In this document: in pieces, positions 29,782 through 39,917 of the stretch
How the letters are laid out: each line of letters opens with the position of its first letter
Numbering within the stretch: the first letter of the stretch is position 1
Notes under the pieces: model-generated
Told to the model about the DNA's origin: nothing
The model's database searches: none
Seen by the model: the letters and a program-made list of their open reading frames with translations, nothing else
Program-made: the position numbers and the translations under genes
NCBI RefSeq assembly: GCF_000302595.1
Contig: NZ_AKZJ01000015.1
Location: 58,837 to 122,836, forward strand
Length of the DNA: 64,000 nucleotides
Reading direction: 5' to 3'
Source of the DNA: Pedobacter arcticus A12
Lineage (GTDB): Bacteria > Bacteroidota > Bacteroidia > Sphingobacteriales > Sphingobacteriaceae

Positions 29782-31855
29782 TTAATTTTTGTAGAAAGCA
29801 CTTTGTGGAATAATAGATCTAGGCATTGTAGCGCTCTCCCACTCAAATTTAATATCGTTTTTAGAGTTAGAATTAGATATTTTGTAATAGATTTTTATTG
29901 GATGTAAGCCTTTTTCTAAATTAAGCTTTTTTGTTTTTTCCGTTCCGGATTTATAATCAAAATCAGCATCCAACATATTGATTTGATGTGTCTTAATAAA
30001 AAATTTATTTGTAGCCTTCAGATAAAAGTTATACGCTCCGCTTGCTGGAATATTTATATATGCAGTAAAAACGTATAAACCGTTTTTTTTGCTTTTGGCT
30101 AAAACGGAATTAATACTAGTAGTTTCTCCCTTTAAATCGATTTCTAAACCTTTTTCATTAGCTGTCCATGAAGTATTGGTTTTAAAAAATCGCCAGTTAA
30201 ATCCACTTTTTTCATTTTTTAGAAGTATTGCTGGAATTAAAGCTTCATCATAAGGTCTTTTAGCGCTGGTATCTGCCGCCCTGTTTCTAAGTGCTTCTGC
30301 TTTAAATAATTTTTGAAAATTTAAAAACTTAGAATCTTTTTTAAGGTCGTTACTTTGAGACGGGTCTTTTACAATATCGTATATTTCAAAATCATCTTTT
30401 TCACTTTTAATATCGTAGCGTAAACCAACGACATCACCCTTCCTAATCATTTGCATTTGGAAATTCTTTGTAATCAGGGGATTTTCCACCAACAAAATAT
30501 TCAGAATAAATAAGTCGACTATTATTCACGTTTTGTGTTAACGAAGGAATTAAACTGATTCCGTTTCCATTAACAGGCGAAGCGAAACCTGCAGCATCTG
30601 CGAAAGTTGGTAGCCAATCATAAGAAATACTTGGCTCGCTAATTATTTGCTTTGGCGAGATTTTGTTTGGCCATTTCACAATGGTGGGCACTCTGGATCC
30701 ACCTTCTAACAAATCTCTTTTTATCCCGGAGAACGGACCGAAACTATCGAAGAAATTTGCCTTGAAAGGTTGTTTCAGATAAGATTCTATAGAAGGACCA
30801 TTATCAGACGTGAACACAATAATTGTATTTTTACTGATTTTCAGATCGGTTAACAAGGCCATTAAATCCCCAAGTTGTTTATCAATCCTGGTAATTACGG
30901 TTGCATAGCGTTTATAAACGTTTGGCCATGGTATTTCCGCAGTTTCTGGATTGTGATCATCATCATAAGTAGCATTAACATAATCAGGATTTATCCACGA
31001 ATCTATTTCTCCAGAAGCGGTATTGATCATCTTACCCGGCTGATTTAGAAATTGTAAGCCTCCGTTTAAGCCTTTGCCTGCCGGGTATGCTTGTGTTGGA
31101 AGCTCTGTAACTGCATGAGGTGTATCATAAGACAAAAATAAAAAGAACGGCTTTTTCGCTACGGCTTGTTCCGTTATCCAATTTTTTGCTTTGGCAGTAA
31201 ATAAATCCCCTGTATAGCATTTTGCTAGTTGGTTTGATATTTCTGATCTATTTTCATAAACCTCTTTTTTGCCATCGTATTTTCCTTCGAAAGGATAATG
31301 CTCATGACCGTCGTTATGTCTAACGTATCCATAAAAATAATCAAACCCTCTGTTCAGGGGATACCCAGGCCATTTATCGCCATCCTTATCAAATTTATCA
31401 CTTCCTTGTAAACCCCATTTGCCGATAATTGCAGTATTGTATCCTATATCACCTAAAACGTTTGCCATAGTGTAATTATTTGCCAAAGCCTTATCAAACT
31501 GGTTATCTCTTACGTTTGCATGTCCCTGACTTAAACCACTCAACAAAGATGCTCTTGATGGTGCACAAACTGGCGCACTGGCATAATGATTAGTCAACAA
31601 TGCTCCTTCATTACTTAGTTTATCTAAATTTGGTGTGTTAATTAACGGTAGATTACTTTCAAGCTTTCTTTTGTTTTGTGTTAATACGCCAATATCGCCA
31701 TAACCCATATCGTCCATTAATATGAATAGGATATTTGGCTTTTGATCTGTACTTGATTCTTGAACCGTTTGAGCGTTAGCTTTTACTGTAAACAAAAACG
31801 TTAACAAAAGAATGAAGGAGAACTTTAGATGACTTTTATAATGGTTTAATATCAT
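29782..31855 (-). pseudogene. Exported sulfatase with PA14-like tail, interrupted by one frameshift
   Basis: The first part (31855-30443) has a signal peptide (to KANAQ, residue 29), KPNILFILMDDMGYGDIG, the site C97-APSR, IIGKWGLQG, FFLFLSYDTPHA and FTSDNGPS. It leaves frame at DYKEFPNAND and stops. The second part (from about 30465 to 29782) continues in the next frame as FQMQMIRKGDVVGLRYDI and DDFEIYDIVKDPSQSNDL, the normal sulfatase end. A 130-residue PA14-like carbohydrate-binding domain follows (YVFTAYINIPASGAYNFYLKA ... LNLEKGLHPIKIYYKI). One extra base in aaagaatttcc near 30455-30460 explains the break. Everything else is well conserved, so this is a very recent mutation or a sequencing error. 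The ATG overlaps the GH43 stop (TAATG). Confidence 0.85.
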
Positions 31856-32946
31856 TATTCAAACATTTTGATAACTGGTTTACTATTTTCGAAAGTCAAA
31901 GGTAGCCAAACGTAGGTTCCATCAATTGGATTTTTCGGTTTCCATCTGTCCGCCATGAAAACGTAAGTTTCTCTTTTTCCTTGCACAGGCAAAATATAAG
32001 TTCCCTGAGCTTGAAAAGTAGTCGCTTTTTCTTCATTGGTTCCCACCGCCGGATTGCCTAAACTTTTATACGGACCAGTAATTTTATCAGCAACAAAAGC
32101 CCTTGCCGGATTTGGATCCCATCCGGTTGTGCCAGATGTAATAAGGTAATACTTATTCTGGTGTTTTACTATTGCTGGTGCTTCATTTGATTCTCCGGGT
32201 CTCACTCTATAATACTCTCCTGTAAATGACTGATAATCGGGACTAAGTTTTGAAATATGCAAAGTGCCATTTTCTTCTGATGCTGCGATATGATAAGCTG
32301 TCCTATCGTCATCTACATACAAAGTCATATCTCTCGCCATTTGTCCGCCTTCAAAATCTCTTCTAACTAAATCGCCGTTTGACTTTCTATATTTATAGCT
32401 TTCACCAGGTGTATCTAGATTTGCCAGTGGTTTTTTTAGAGAATCCGGATAATTTACTGGCCAATAGTTATTATTTGGTCTCAAACTTTTAACGTAAGTA
32501 AAAGGGCCAGTAGGTTTATCAGCAATAGCTAAACCTGTTAAAGCAGCTTTATAAGCTTGATCCTTCAGCTCATGGTGAAACCACATTGCGTACTTTCTTG
32601 TGCTATGGTTATAAATCACTTTTGGTCGTTCTATGACACACCCAATCTGTAGTTTGCTGCTGGTATCGTTAACTACCTTTAATACTAAGCCTTCGTTTTT
32701 CCAATTTTTAAGATCCTTGGAACTATAGCAACTCACACCATGCTTGGCCTTATTTCCATCTTTACCACTGCCTTTAAACTCTCCATACCAGTAGTAAGTG
32801 CCTTTTTGGTAAAGAATCCCACCGCCATGAGCATTAATAGGCTGACCGTTAGTGTCTAACCAAGCTGTTCCACTGTTAAAAACTTGAGCTTTAACCCCCG
32901 CTAAACACAAAAAAAACAGCGTAAATATCATTAAAACTTTTTTCAT
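31855..32946 (-). CDS. Exported GH43-type five-bladed beta-propeller hydrolase
   Basis: I start this at the ATG at 32946, giving about 363 aa and a good signal peptide (MKKVLMIFTLFFLCLAGVKAQ); an upstream ATG at 32976 adds ten unlikely residues. Motifs include INAHGGGILYQKGTYYWYGEFKG, IERPKVIYNHSTRKYAMWFH, ARDMTLYVDDDRTAYHI and ESNEAPAIVKHQNKYYLITSGTTGW. This is a GH43-like layout, close to subfamilies 24 and 34 known from exo-beta-1,3-galactanase and related galactan-acting enzymes. The usual catalytic segments (AHGGG, D-M-T-L, E-A-P) are present. An action on galactan fits the neighbouring GH2 and GH16 genes, but arabinan- or xylan-type activity cannot be excluded. Confidence 0.78.
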   Translation of the reverse strand: MKKVLMIFTLFFLCLAGVKAQVFNSGTAWLDTNGQPINAHGGGILYQKGTYYWYGEFKGSGKDGNKAKHGVSCYSSKDLKNWKNEGLVLKVVNDTSSKLQIGCVIERPKVIYNHSTRKYAMWFHHELKDQAYKAALTGLAIADKPTGPFTYVKSLRPNNNYWPVNYPDSLKKPLANLDTPGESYKYRKSNGDLVRRDFEGGQMARDMTLYVDDDRTAYHIAASEENGTLHISKLSPDYQSFTGEYYRVRPGESNEAPAIVKHQNKYYLITSGTTGWDPNPARAFVADKITGPYKSLGNPAVGTNEEKATTFQAQGTYILPVQGKRETYVFMADRWKPKNPIDGTYVWLPLTFENSKPVIKMFE

Positions 32947-32981
32947 AGTTGGGCTATAATAGCATTTTATAAACATACTTA

Positions 32982-34565
32982 TTAATTAAATGTGGGTTTC
33001 AAAATTTGATTAGTTGCCTTATCCGTTGGAAATTGTGCATTTTCTTCTGCCAATTTTTTATTGAGTAACTGAGTAAGCTCCATCGCTTTTTTAGGAAACT
33101 TTGCAACTAAGTTATGATGCTCGCCAATATCATCTTGTAAATTGTATAATTCGGTTTTACGCAATCCGTAAAAGTAAATTAGCTTCCAATTTCCTTTTCT
33201 TATAGCGCTGCTAGGGCCAATTCCTTCTGTTTCTGAAACTATTTTATATTCCTTAGACCGCTTCTGACCTTCTTGCCAATTATTAGGAAAATGCCAAACT
33301 AAAGCTCTCGAAGTATCTCTTAAATTATTATTTCTTAAGAAAGGAACGAAAGTTTTTCCATCAATTTTTTGTACTGTCTGATATTTTTTTACACCTGCCA
33401 TTTCTAAAATAGTAGGGTAAAAATCTTCGATGATTAAAGGCTGATCATTAGTCGCATTTGTTTGGGTAACTCCTGGCCAGTAAACCATCATCGGCTCTCT
33501 AATTCCTCCTTCATAAACAGAACCTTTACCAGATTTTAGCGGCAAGTTGTGAGTAAAAGCTTTGCCTCCACGTGGTGGAACAAGCGTTAAACCTCCGTTA
33601 TCCGACATAAACATAATGATGGTGTTTTTCGTCAATTTGTACTTCTCCAGATAATCCATTAAATCGCCTAAGCTTTTATCCATCCCTTGTAAAAGTGAAG
33701 CATATTGTGCTTCCTGAGTGCTTAAGCCTTCATCAATATATCGTTGGTAAAACCGACTATCAGGCTTATATTGCGCATGGACTGCATAGTGCGACATATA
33801 CAAGTAAAATGGTATCTGTAAATATCGGGCATTATCTAAAGCTTTTTTAGCTTCCAATGTTAATGCTTCTGATAGAAAAATATCCTTTCCGTGATATAAT
33901 TCTAAACCCGGAATTGCTGCAGGAGTATAACCACCTTTCACTTTGTTCCCAAAGTTTTCTGTACCTAAATAGCTTTTTGGCCCGCCTACTGCGTTGCCTG
34001 CGATATTTAAATCATAACCTAAATTACTAGGATCTGCGCCTAAAGTTGGGTAAGATGCCATGTGAGATTTACCTGCATGAATGGTGTAATAACCATTTTC
34101 TTTAAGCAACTGAGCGATAGGTGTTGCATAAACTGTGTTTGGCGTATCGGGTACCGGACTTAATCCATTGTAGTTCCAGGAAGGGAATTTTATTCCTGGA
34201 TAGGGAGCATCTGTCGGTTGGTTTTCGTTGTAAGCCGTCCAATTAGTTACCCGATGACTAGCAGCGTTCATGCCCGTTTGCAAACTTACTCGCGACGGTG
34301 TACAAACTGCCGTAGCATAAGCTTGGGTAAATTTCACGCCCATTGCTGCTAGGCGTTCCATATTTGGCGTATGGTATTTTCTATTTAGCTCGGTTGTTTC
34401 TTTGTAAAAAGGCACAGAAGTATCTTGCCAACCCATATCATCCACCATGAAAACAATAATATTTGGTTGATTTTGCTTTTCTGCGTTTTGCGCCTGAGCT
34501 TTAAAAGACAAAGCTTGTGTAAAACCGAAAACAGTTATTGATGTGAATAGAATTAATCTTTTCAT
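32982..34565 (-). CDS. Exported sulfatase, S1_16-like
   Basis: A 527-aa formylglycine sulfatase. It has a signal peptide (to about KAQAQ, residue 26), the metal strand NIIVFMVDDMGWQDTSVPF and the site C88-TPSR. Further on are IHAGKSHM, FYLYMSHYAVHAQYKP, IMFMSDNGGLTLVPPRGGKAF, GKGSVYEGGIREPMMVYWPG and ELYNLQDDIGEHHNLV. The DDMGWQDTSVPF start and the length recall SulfAtlas S1_16, which includes 4-O-sulfated galactose/GalNAc enzymes; this is a by-eye call. It is transcribed with its neighbours: the upstream sulfatase ends two bases before its start, and the GH43 gene follows after about 35 bases. All key residues are present. Confidence 0.85.
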   Translation of the reverse strand: MKRLILFTSITVFGFTQALSFKAQAQNAEKQNQPNIIVFMVDDMGWQDTSVPFYKETTELNRKYHTPNMERLAAMGVKFTQAYATAVCTPSRVSLQTGMNAASHRVTNWTAYNENQPTDAPYPGIKFPSWNYNGLSPVPDTPNTVYATPIAQLLKENGYYTIHAGKSHMASYPTLGADPSNLGYDLNIAGNAVGGPKSYLGTENFGNKVKGGYTPAAIPGLELYHGKDIFLSEALTLEAKKALDNARYLQIPFYLYMSHYAVHAQYKPDSRFYQRYIDEGLSTQEAQYASLLQGMDKSLGDLMDYLEKYKLTKNTIIMFMSDNGGLTLVPPRGGKAFTHNLPLKSGKGSVYEGGIREPMMVYWPGVTQTNATNDQPLIIEDFYPTILEMAGVKKYQTVQKIDGKTFVPFLRNNNLRDTSRALVWHFPNNWQEGQKRSKEYKIVSETEGIGPSSAIRKGNWKLIYFYGLRKTELYNLQDDIGEHHNLVAKFPKKAMELTQLLNKKLAEENAQFPTDKATNQILKPTFN

Positions 34566-34566
34566 T

Positions 34567-36096
34567 TTAGTTTTTATGAGGATGAGCTGCTTCGATTTCT
34601 TTTAAAGTGATAGCCATTTTTTCAACCTTTTCGGGATATTGAGCGGCCAAATTAGTGGTTTCTCCAATATCGTCTTTCAAGTTGTATAACTGCGCTTTAC
34701 CTAAAATCCCAGTTTCCATATTTTTATCCTTCATTATTGCTGGCCCTTTTGAAGGCGCTATGTATTTCCAATCGCCAGAAAGTAAACTTAAGCCTTTTGA
34801 CATGCTTTGTTCAACTACGTTTTCTCTCCCTTGTTTTGATTTACCTAATAACACTTTTAACATGTCTTGGCTATCTGGTGCACTATTTTGAGGTAAGGAT
34901 TGCTTGGTCAAACTGGCAAAAGAAGCAAAAAAATCTAACTGACTAAATAAGGCATCCGAAACCTGATTAGGCTTTATTTCTGCAGGCCATTTAATCAATG
35001 TTGGCATACGTGTACCCGCGTCAAATTTGCTGTATTTACCACCACGCATTAAACCACCGGGTGTATGTCCGTTCAATTTTTCTACCGCATCATCTTTATA
35101 CCCATCATCCAGCACCGGGCCGTTATCACTACTAAACATTACGATAGTGTTTTCTGTTAAATTTAGGCTATCCAGCAAGTTCAAAATCTTACCAGTATTG
35201 TAATCTAGTTCTAAAATAGCATCGCCTCTTGGGCCTAATCCACTTTTACCAACAAAACGAGGACTAGGCGCTCTTGGCACATGCACATCTTGTATCGCGA
35301 AATATAAAAAGAACGGATTATCTTTATTTTTCTTAATAAAATCCGAACCTTTTTCTGTGATTTCATCTGCCATCGTTTCATCTTTCCACCAAGCACTTTT
35401 TCCTCCGCTCATATAACCAATTCTGCTAATTCCGTTGATAATGGTTTCCGCATGTTGGTTAGATGATAACATCATTTTCAGTAGTTCAGGATGTTCTCTC
35501 CCAATAGGTAAATCGGTTAAAGGCGCATCATAGCTAACTTTTAAAGGATCTTTAGGATCTAAGTTGGCAACATGGTGGTTTTCTACATAAACACAGGGAA
35601 CGCGATCTGGCGTGGCAGGAATAATGTAAGAATAATCAAATCCTAAATCATTAGGACTTGGCTTGATATAACCATTCCAGTCTGGACCATTTGGGCCTCC
35701 TAAACCTAAATGCCACTTACCTACAACCCCAGTTTTATAGCCAGCACCTTTAAAAACATCGGCCAAAGTGAATTGATTTTCATCGATAATAGAACCCGCA
35801 TTGCCCGCTGCAATTCCTGTCCCTTGTTTGCGCCAAGGATATTCGCCAGTTAACAATGCATAGCGTGACGGGGTGCAGATAGAAGAAGTCGCATGTGAAT
35901 TGGTAAAGCGAATACCTGCTTTTGCAATTCTATCAATATTGGGGGTACTAATTTTGGTAGCGCCGTTACAACTAATATCGCCATAACCTAAATCATCACA
36001 ATAAATAAAAACAACATTAGGTTTTTCTTGTGCTTTTAGCGATTGAAAGCTGGACAGTAGCCCAAATAAAAGGAGGTATTTACTGAATTTTAGCAT
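34567..36096 (-). CDS. Exported sulfatase, S1_15-like (copy 1)
   Basis: A 509-aa sulfatase. It has a signal peptide (to LKAQ, residue 23), KPNVVFIYCDDLGYGDISCNGA, the site C74-TPSR, VVGKWHLGLGG, PATPDRVPCVYVENHHVANLDP, FLYFAIQDVHVPRAP and MFSSDNGPVLDDGY. The long insertion with VENHHV and SRIGYMSGG is shared with the plus-strand sulfatase at 57331, so the two are clear paralogues. The pattern resembles SulfAtlas S1_15, whose characterised members remove 6-O-sulfate from galactose or GalNAc. That would suit a sulfated galactan. Its start lies inside the end of the upstream GH2 gene (17-base overlap), so the two are coupled. Confidence 0.86.
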   Translation of the reverse strand: MLKFSKYLLLFGLLSSFQSLKAQEKPNVVFIYCDDLGYGDISCNGATKISTPNIDRIAKAGIRFTNSHATSSICTPSRYALLTGEYPWRKQGTGIAAGNAGSIIDENQFTLADVFKGAGYKTGVVGKWHLGLGGPNGPDWNGYIKPSPNDLGFDYSYIIPATPDRVPCVYVENHHVANLDPKDPLKVSYDAPLTDLPIGREHPELLKMMLSSNQHAETIINGISRIGYMSGGKSAWWKDETMADEITEKGSDFIKKNKDNPFFLYFAIQDVHVPRAPSPRFVGKSGLGPRGDAILELDYNTGKILNLLDSLNLTENTIVMFSSDNGPVLDDGYKDDAVEKLNGHTPGGLMRGGKYSKFDAGTRMPTLIKWPAEIKPNQVSDALFSQLDFFASFASLTKQSLPQNSAPDSQDMLKVLLGKSKQGRENVVEQSMSKGLSLLSGDWKYIAPSKGPAIMKDKNMETGILGKAQLYNLKDDIGETTNLAAQYPEKVEKMAITLKEIEAAHPHKN

Positions 36097-38557
36097 TGCT
36101 TATTGAATTGTTTAAGGATTGAATTTGTATTGTTGATGGCACCAGTCCATCACTTTCAGCAGTAATATTGATAGTGCCAGCTTGTGTTGTAGACTGAATA
36201 ATTGCCATGCATTTACCGTAGAATGCTTTTCTGTAAGGTGCTTCAAAGGGCTCTAAACTGGCTGCGTTACCGTTGCCAACGGCTCTTAAAGCCCCCACAC
36301 CGTTTAGTTTAAAATTGATGAGATTATCTGCCAAAGGGCATAAATTTCCATCTTTATCAACCACACTCACGGTTACAAAGGCCATATCATTTTTATTAGG
36401 CTGTAAGGTTGTTTTGTCTTGCGATAAAATAATTTTTGCGGGTTTGCCAGCAGTACGGATGATTTTCGCTTCAGCTTCGTTTCCATTAGCATCGTAAGTA
36501 ACAACCTTTATATTACCAGATTCATAAACAGCGTTTTCCCAACGTAAACGATAACTATCCAGTAATTTAGTTTTATCAAAACTCTTTTTACCATAGCTTT
36601 TACCATTGATAAAAAGTTCGGCACTTGGGTAATTGGTGTAAGCGTAAACCGGTACAATTTGCCCTTCTTTACCTTCCCAATTCCAATGAGGTAATACATG
36701 CAAAACCTTTTGATTGCTCCATTTACTTTGGTATAAATAGTAACGATCTTTTGGCATTCCGGCTAAATCAATAATCCCGAAATAAGAGCTTCTACTTGGC
36801 CAAATTGAACCGTAAGGTGTAGGTTCTCCTAAATAATCAAAACCAGTCCATACAAATTCGCCGGCAACAAAATCGTTTTTATCTTGTGATTGCCATTCCA
36901 TATCGGGCAGTTGCGACCAGCTACAGTATTCTAAATCATAAGCAGAAGATTGATTAGTGGGTCTGGTTTTCATTTTAAGTGGAATAGCCGGCAATTCATA
37001 AGCACCTCTTGAACTCACTGTCGAAGCGGTTTCGCTACCGTAAATTACCCAGTTTGGGTGCTCCTTGTGTATTTTAGCGTAATACTCTGGCTTATAATTC
37101 CAACCCGGAATATCCACGACGTTTGCCAAACCATTTTTTATCGCACCATTCCAATTATTAAAACCAGCGGTAGTTGGTCTGGTAGCATCTGTTTGGTGGC
37201 AGATATCCGTTAAATATTGTGCTACTTTATATCCATCCTTGTCATTTTGCTCTCTCACTTCATTACCAATACTGTACATAATTACCGATGGATGATTTCT
37301 GTTTCGGCGAATCATTGCTTCTAAATCTTTTTTAGCCCAATCATCAAAGAGTAAGTGATAACCGTTTTTCAGTTTTGGACTTTTCCATTCGTCAAACGCT
37401 TCAGGAATAAAATAAAAGCCCATTTCATCGCATAACTCCACCATTTCTGGCGCTTGCGGATTGTGAGTTCCGCGTATGGCGTTACAACCCATTTCTTTCA
37501 ATAATTGAAGTCGATAGCGTAAAGCAGATTTGTTAATGGCCATTCCTAACGGACCTAAATCGCTGTGAAGGCAAACTCCTTTTAATTTAGTTTTAATCCC
37601 ATTAACCAACATCCCTTGCTGCGGAGTAAATTCAATCTTTCGAATTCCAAATTCTGTTTTATACTCATCCAAAATCTTTTCTCCTGATAAAACCTTGGTA
37701 ATTGCGTAGTATAAGTTTGGTGTTTCAGCAGTCCACAAACTAGGGTTTGTCACATTAATTTCTTGAACTGTGGTAGCTTTTCCAGCTACAACAACACTTG
37801 TAGTACTTCCAATTACTGCGTTTTGTTGATTGTAAAGCGTGGTAAGTAACTTAATATCATTGCTTGTATTCACGTTTTCAATCGTGGTTTCTATTTGAAC
37901 TTTAGCATTTGTATGGTTTACTGTTGGCGTAGTGATAAAAGTCCCCCAATGCGCCACATGAACGGGATTAGTTTTAACCAACCGTACATTTCGGTAAATA
38001 CCTGCTCCGGGATACCATCTTGAAGATTCCCAATAGTTCTGTAACCTAACAGCTAGTACATTATCACTATCAAAATTTAGGTATTTACTAATATCAAACT
38101 GAAACGAAGAATAACCATAAGGCCACTCCCCCACAAAAACGCCGTTGATATAAATTTTAGCATGGCTCATAGCACCATCAAATTCCAGACTAATGCTTTT
38201 TCCTTTATCATCGGCTGAAAGAGCTAGATGTTTCCTGTACCATCCAACGCCTTCAAAAGGCAATCCTCCGGTCCTTCCCACTTTTTTAGTGAGTTTTGTT
38301 TCACCGTCTTCCAATACTTTTACGTCTTGCGCATCATTATTTTTATCGAATTTTCCGGAAATTGCCCAATCATGAGGTACGCTTACTTTTTGCCATTCGC
38401 TTTCGTCTGTTTTTAAAGCTTTGGCATCTGCAACATCTCCTTTTGTAAAAAGCCAATCGTTTTGTAAAATAGCAACCTCACGCGGATTATTTTGAGCGTA
38501 ACCAAAGTAATGGCAACTGAATACTATGCTGAGTAAAAGGAAGACTTTTGTTTTCAT
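36080..38557 (-). CDS. Exported GH2 beta-galactosidase-like enzyme (DUF4982 type)
   Basis: A protein of about 825 aa from the ATG at 38557. It has a signal peptide (to FGYAQ), a sugar-binding domain (QNDWLFTKGD ... SSRWYPGAGIYRNVRLV) and an Ig-like domain. The TIM barrel carries the acid/base Glu (E435 counted from the upstream ATG at 38563) in SIGNEVREQ and the nucleophile Glu (E511) in YGSETASTVSSRG. C-terminal domains follow, with LPHWNWEGKEGQIVPVYAYTNYPSAELFINGKS (DUF4982-like) and an invasin-like Ig domain near the end. Enzymes of this form in algal-polysaccharide loci are usually exo-beta-galactosidases. It is the first gene of the six-gene minus-strand operon, and the promoter should lie in 38564-38900. 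Confidence 0.87.
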   Translation of the reverse strand: MKTKVFLLLSIVFSCHYFGYAQNNPREVAILQNDWLFTKGDVADAKALKTDESEWQKVSVPHDWAISGKFDKNNDAQDVKVLEDGETKLTKKVGRTGGLPFEGVGWYRKHLALSADDKGKSISLEFDGAMSHAKIYINGVFVGEWPYGYSSFQFDISKYLNFDSDNVLAVRLQNYWESSRWYPGAGIYRNVRLVKTNPVHVAHWGTFITTPTVNHTNAKVQIETTIENVNTSNDIKLLTTLYNQQNAVIGSTTSVVVAGKATTVQEINVTNPSLWTAETPNLYYAITKVLSGEKILDEYKTEFGIRKIEFTPQQGMLVNGIKTKLKGVCLHSDLGPLGMAINKSALRYRLQLLKEMGCNAIRGTHNPQAPEMVELCDEMGFYFIPEAFDEWKSPKLKNGYHLLFDDWAKKDLEAMIRRNRNHPSVIMYSIGNEVREQNDKDGYKVAQYLTDICHQTDATRPTTAGFNNWNGAIKNGLANVVDIPGWNYKPEYYAKIHKEHPNWVIYGSETASTVSSRGAYELPAIPLKMKTRPTNQSSAYDLEYCSWSQLPDMEWQSQDKNDFVAGEFVWTGFDYLGEPTPYGSIWPSRSSYFGIIDLAGMPKDRYYLYQSKWSNQKVLHVLPHWNWEGKEGQIVPVYAYTNYPSAELFINGKSYGKKSFDKTKLLDSYRLRWENAVYESGNIKVVTYDANGNEAEAKIIRTAGKPAKIILSQDKTTLQPNKNDMAFVTVSVVDKDGNLCPLADNLINFKLNGVGALRAVGNGNAASLEPFEAPYRKAFYGKCMAIIQSTTQAGTINITAESDGLVPSTIQIQSLNNSISNAKIQ

Positions 38558-38563
38558 AGGCAA

Positions 38564-39194
38564 TTTTCTTTGGTAAGAGGGACAATCGGTTTAATTGTAA
38601 TATATAACACAAAAATTCATTTTTTTTTTTGGAAAAGATAGGTGGATTCATTCAAGTAAGGGTGGCTATCAAGCCATTTAGCTTCTTTTACTACGTAAAT
38701 AGCCCTCAAACGGCTAAAAAAGATGCAGAGGCTTCCATTTTTTAAAATCGAATTGATGCCTGGGTATTTACCGCCTTAATGTATTTGAATAACCTTTAAC
38801 ATTATAAAAACTCAGTTGGACCTTTTGGTTTTTCACATCGTTTTGTTAAATACGTATACAATTTTTGTGTTAGTGATAGACCAATTTACCTAATAAAAAA
38901 TTCTAGGAAAAGAAATTACGTTTAACGTGAGCTCGATTGTTAATGGACGTTTGTGCTATTGATAGCATCTTTTTTTTAGAGTCATAAAGATTTTGCGTTA
39001 GAGATTGGAGTGAAAATTCTTTTTGCTCTTCTTCAGAGAAAAAGATTATAACGAAAAGAGCCCGTCCGAATGCCCTATTGGCTATTTTAATAATTGAACT
39101 CCTATGTTCCTAAAATTATTTTTATCTGATTCTTCGTTAATTAAAATTCGTTTTATTAAATATTAAAATTGTGTTGCTTATTTAGATGATGTAA
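38564..39194. other. Divergent intergenic region upstream of the GH2 operon
   Basis: No gene or remnant recognised. It is A/T-rich and should hold the promoter of the minus-strand operon starting at 38557. No clear TTG...TAnnTTTG pair could be fixed. Confidence 0.35.
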
Positions 39195-39579
39195 CCTTAG
39201 TTGACATTACATCTTTATCGATAAATTTCCCGGAAATGGAATTAATTACTATCAATTAGTACAAACACATTTTGATGGTAAAACAGCAGTTTTTAATCCG
39301 GGTAGACTTTTCTTTAAAGAATCAGTGAAAACTAAGCATATATAGTAATGCTGAACAAATCAAGTTAGGCTTATATTGGAGCTTTACGGAAAGTGCTTAT
39401 AGAACGGTTTATAATGTATCTGTAAAAAAATGTTTACTGAAAAGACTCAGTTAAATTCTGGCGATAACTTGGTGAATATACAAGTGGCTAAACAGTTAAT
39501 TCGAGACCAAATTTATGTACTTACCATTAATGGCGCAACAAAAAGGTTAGCTGCTAAATTTATAATTAGTAACCAATAG
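39195..39579 (+). pseudogene. C-terminal remnant of a T9SS-type secreted protein
   Basis: The plus strand reads HYIFIDKFPGNGINYYQLVQ, then THFDGKTAVFNPGRLFFKES, a stop, and after further frame changes LYWSFTESAYRTVYNVSVKK and NSGDNLVNIQVAKQLIRDQI, YVLTINGATKRLAAKFIISNQ ending at a TAG (39577-39579). GINYYQLVQTxFDGK is a phrase typical of the region before the sorting domain in Bacteroidota T9SS cargo, and the end looks like a type A sorting domain. Stops and shifts show it is dead. The 5' part that would reveal the enzyme is gone. The terminator that presumably served it remains just downstream. Confidence 0.7.
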
Positions 39580-39607
39580 ATTTTAGCTATTATTATTATT
39601 ATTATTT

Positions 39608-39652
39608 AAACCACCTAAGGCAAAGCAACCATTTGCTTTAGGTGGTTTTTTT
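39608..39652 (+). terminator. Strong rho-independent terminator
   Basis: The arms aaaccacctaaggcaaa and ttgctttaggtggttt pair over about 16-17 bases with one G-T wobble and a short loop, followed by a run of T (ttttttta). The fold and T tract fit a plus-strand terminator for the dead T9SS gene. It would also shield the HTCS gene from read-through. A matching A run before the stem makes it partly bidirectional. Confidence 0.85.
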
Positions 39653-39917
39653 ATTATCCTGAATTCAATTGTTTTTTGCCAATTTCTGCATTATGAGCAA
39701 GCGTTTAAATTTTAATAAAATGTCTTAAGATTTTCTTTTACAAATCACAAACTATTGCTAAATAGCAGTTATATTTTAATTTATCCTCAAAAAAAACATT
39801 AATAAACATATATTACATGATTAACTAATAGAAACGTAGAGAACGCTGAACTACCATTTTGGTACGCTTCGAATAAATCTCTTTCTGTAGGATCAAATAT
39901 TAAGCTTGAAATAATCT

